Assembly: GCF_039523555.1 (NCBI RefSeq)
Contig: NZ_BAAAFN010000004.1
Span: forward strand, 248,001-312,000
Length of the DNA stretch: 64,000 nt
Direction: 5' to 3'
Origin: Castellaniella daejeonensis
Lineage (GTDB): Bacteria > Pseudomonadota > Gammaproteobacteria > Burkholderiales > Burkholderiaceae_B
The notes below the pieces were generated by a model. It saw nothing but the letters and a program-made list of their open reading frames with translations. It did no database searches and was not told where the DNA came from. Positions within the stretch are counted from its first letter, which is position 1. Each line of letters begins with the position of its first letter. Position numbers and translations under genes: made by a program. This document shows positions 63,372-64,000 of the stretch, one piece after another.

Positions 63372-64000
63372 ATGACCATACAGACTCTTTCCGGCCTGGC
63401 GCAGGCCGATGCCCTGGCGGGCAAGCGCGTCTTCATCCGTTCCGATCTGAACGTGCCGCTGGACCAGGGCCGCATCACCGAGGACACCCGCATCCGGGCT
63501 TCGGTGCCGGCGATCCGGATGGCTCTCGATGCGGGCGCTTCGGTGATGGTGACTTCCCACCTGGGCCGCCCCAAGGAAGGCACGGTCGGCCCGGACGACA
63601 CGCTGCGGCCCGTGGCCGAGCGCCTGGCCGAACTGCTGGGCCGACCGGTGCGGCTGGTGGCCGACTGGGTCGGCGGCGTGGACCTGGCGCCCGGCGAGGT
63701 CGTGCTGCTGGAAAACTGCCGCTGCAATCCCGGCGAAAAGAAGAACGATCCCGAACTGGCGCGCCGCATGGCCGCGCTGTGCGACGTCTATGTCAACGAC
63801 GCCTTCGGGACGGCGCACCGCGCCGAGGCCACCACCGAAGGCATTGCGCATTATGCGCCGGTGGCCTGCGCCGGCCCGCTGCTGGAAGCCGAACTGGACG
63901 CCCTGGGCAGGGCGCTGCAGTCGCCCCGCCGCCCGATGGCGGCCATCGTCGGGGGCTCCAAGGTCTCCACCAAGCTGTCCATCCTGCAGTCCCTGGCCGA
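63372..64000 (+). CDS. pgk: Phosphoglycerate kinase, N-terminal fragment
   Basis: The gene runs off the window edge; about 209 codons are seen. It begins MTIQTLSGLAQADALAGKRVFIRSDLNVPLDQG, with the PGK substrate-binding SDLNVPL and SHLGRPKEG motifs, then LLENCRCNPGEKKND and YVNDAFGTAHRAEA. CGAGGA lies 8 bp upstream of the ATG. With tkt and gap it forms the usual central-carbon cluster. Confidence 0.97.
   Translation, partial: MTIQTLSGLAQADALAGKRVFIRSDLNVPLDQGRITEDTRIRASVPAIRMALDAGASVMVTSHLGRPKEGTVGPDDTLRPVAERLAELLGRPVRLVADWVGGVDLAPGEVVLLENCRCNPGEKKNDPELARRMAALCDVYVNDAFGTAHRAEATTEGIAHYAPVACAGPLLEAELDALGRALQSPRRPMAAIVGGSKVSTKLSILQSLA

Overview
The window (about two-thirds G+C) reads as chromosomal DNA of a betaproteobacterium, most likely Burkholderiales/Alcaligenaceae. 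The support is gene order (miaB-phoH-ybeY-corC-lnt, queA-tgt-yajC-secD-secF, tkt-gap-pgk, a lipid A sugar-modification cluster like the Bordetella lgm locus), protein features and codon bias. The genus cannot be fixed from the sequence alone. Genes are densely packed, with many 4-base start/stop overlaps.

Layout. 1-7.8 kb: the end of a NarK nitrate transporter, the respiratory nitrate reductase genes narGHJI and a PpiC-type foldase. 7.9-10.1 kb: a leftward nitric-oxide operon (truncated haemoglobin, NnrS, NsrR-type regulator) with a strong candidate NsrR operator on its promoter. 10.25-14.5 kb: a lipid-linked sugar cluster (GT2, ArnT-like GT39, GtrA, ChbG-type deacetylase, DUF442 protein). 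14.6-20 kb: a universal stress protein and seven molybdenum-cofactor genes (moaA, mobA, then moaC-moaD-moaE-moaB-moeA leftward), which could supply the bis-MGD needed by NarG. 20.1-23.4 kb: an MFS transporter, an EamA transporter and bioB. 23.6-24 kb: a tRNA operon (Ala-GGC, Glu-TTC, Asp-GTC) with promoter and terminator. 24.1-27.1 kb: a less G+C-rich block of two secreted alpha/beta hydrolases, each divergent from its own regulator (HxlR, MerR). 27.3-30.2 kb: a membrane PAS-PAS-GGDEF-EAL protein with a degenerate EAL domain. 30.2-35.8 kb: lnt, corC, ybeY, phoH, miaB. 35.8-36.4 kb: a 610-bp repeat-rich gap. 36.4-42 kb: secF, secD, yajC, tgt, queA. 42.2-49.1 kb: a PBP4-type dacB, a complete Liv-type ABC transporter and upp. 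49.2-50.4 kb: a DUF883/YqjE-type three-gene operon behind an FNR-like box. 50.4-59.2 kb: ubiD, a lytic transglycosylase, an aminotransferase, an FAD-domain-like protein, maeB, a patatin and an orphan barstar. 59.3-64 kb: rsmE, then tkt, gap and a truncated pgk.

How the parts fit together. The left 20 kb forms an anaerobic nitrate-respiration neighbourhood: nitrate uptake and reduction, an NO-responsive detoxification operon and molybdenum-cofactor synthesis. The rest is largely housekeeping (envelope biogenesis, tRNA modification, protein export, central carbon).

Most unusual signals. (1) A two-hairpin intergenic repeat occurs at two distant loci, directly after the moaA and secF stop codons, with compensatory stem changes between loci. 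(2) A roughly 200-bp element next to the second locus is bounded by perfect 24-bp inverted repeats. (3) An NsrR-like dyad lies exactly over a consensus TATAAT box. (4) Two secreted hydrolases and their regulators are arranged as mirror images downstream of tRNA-Asp.
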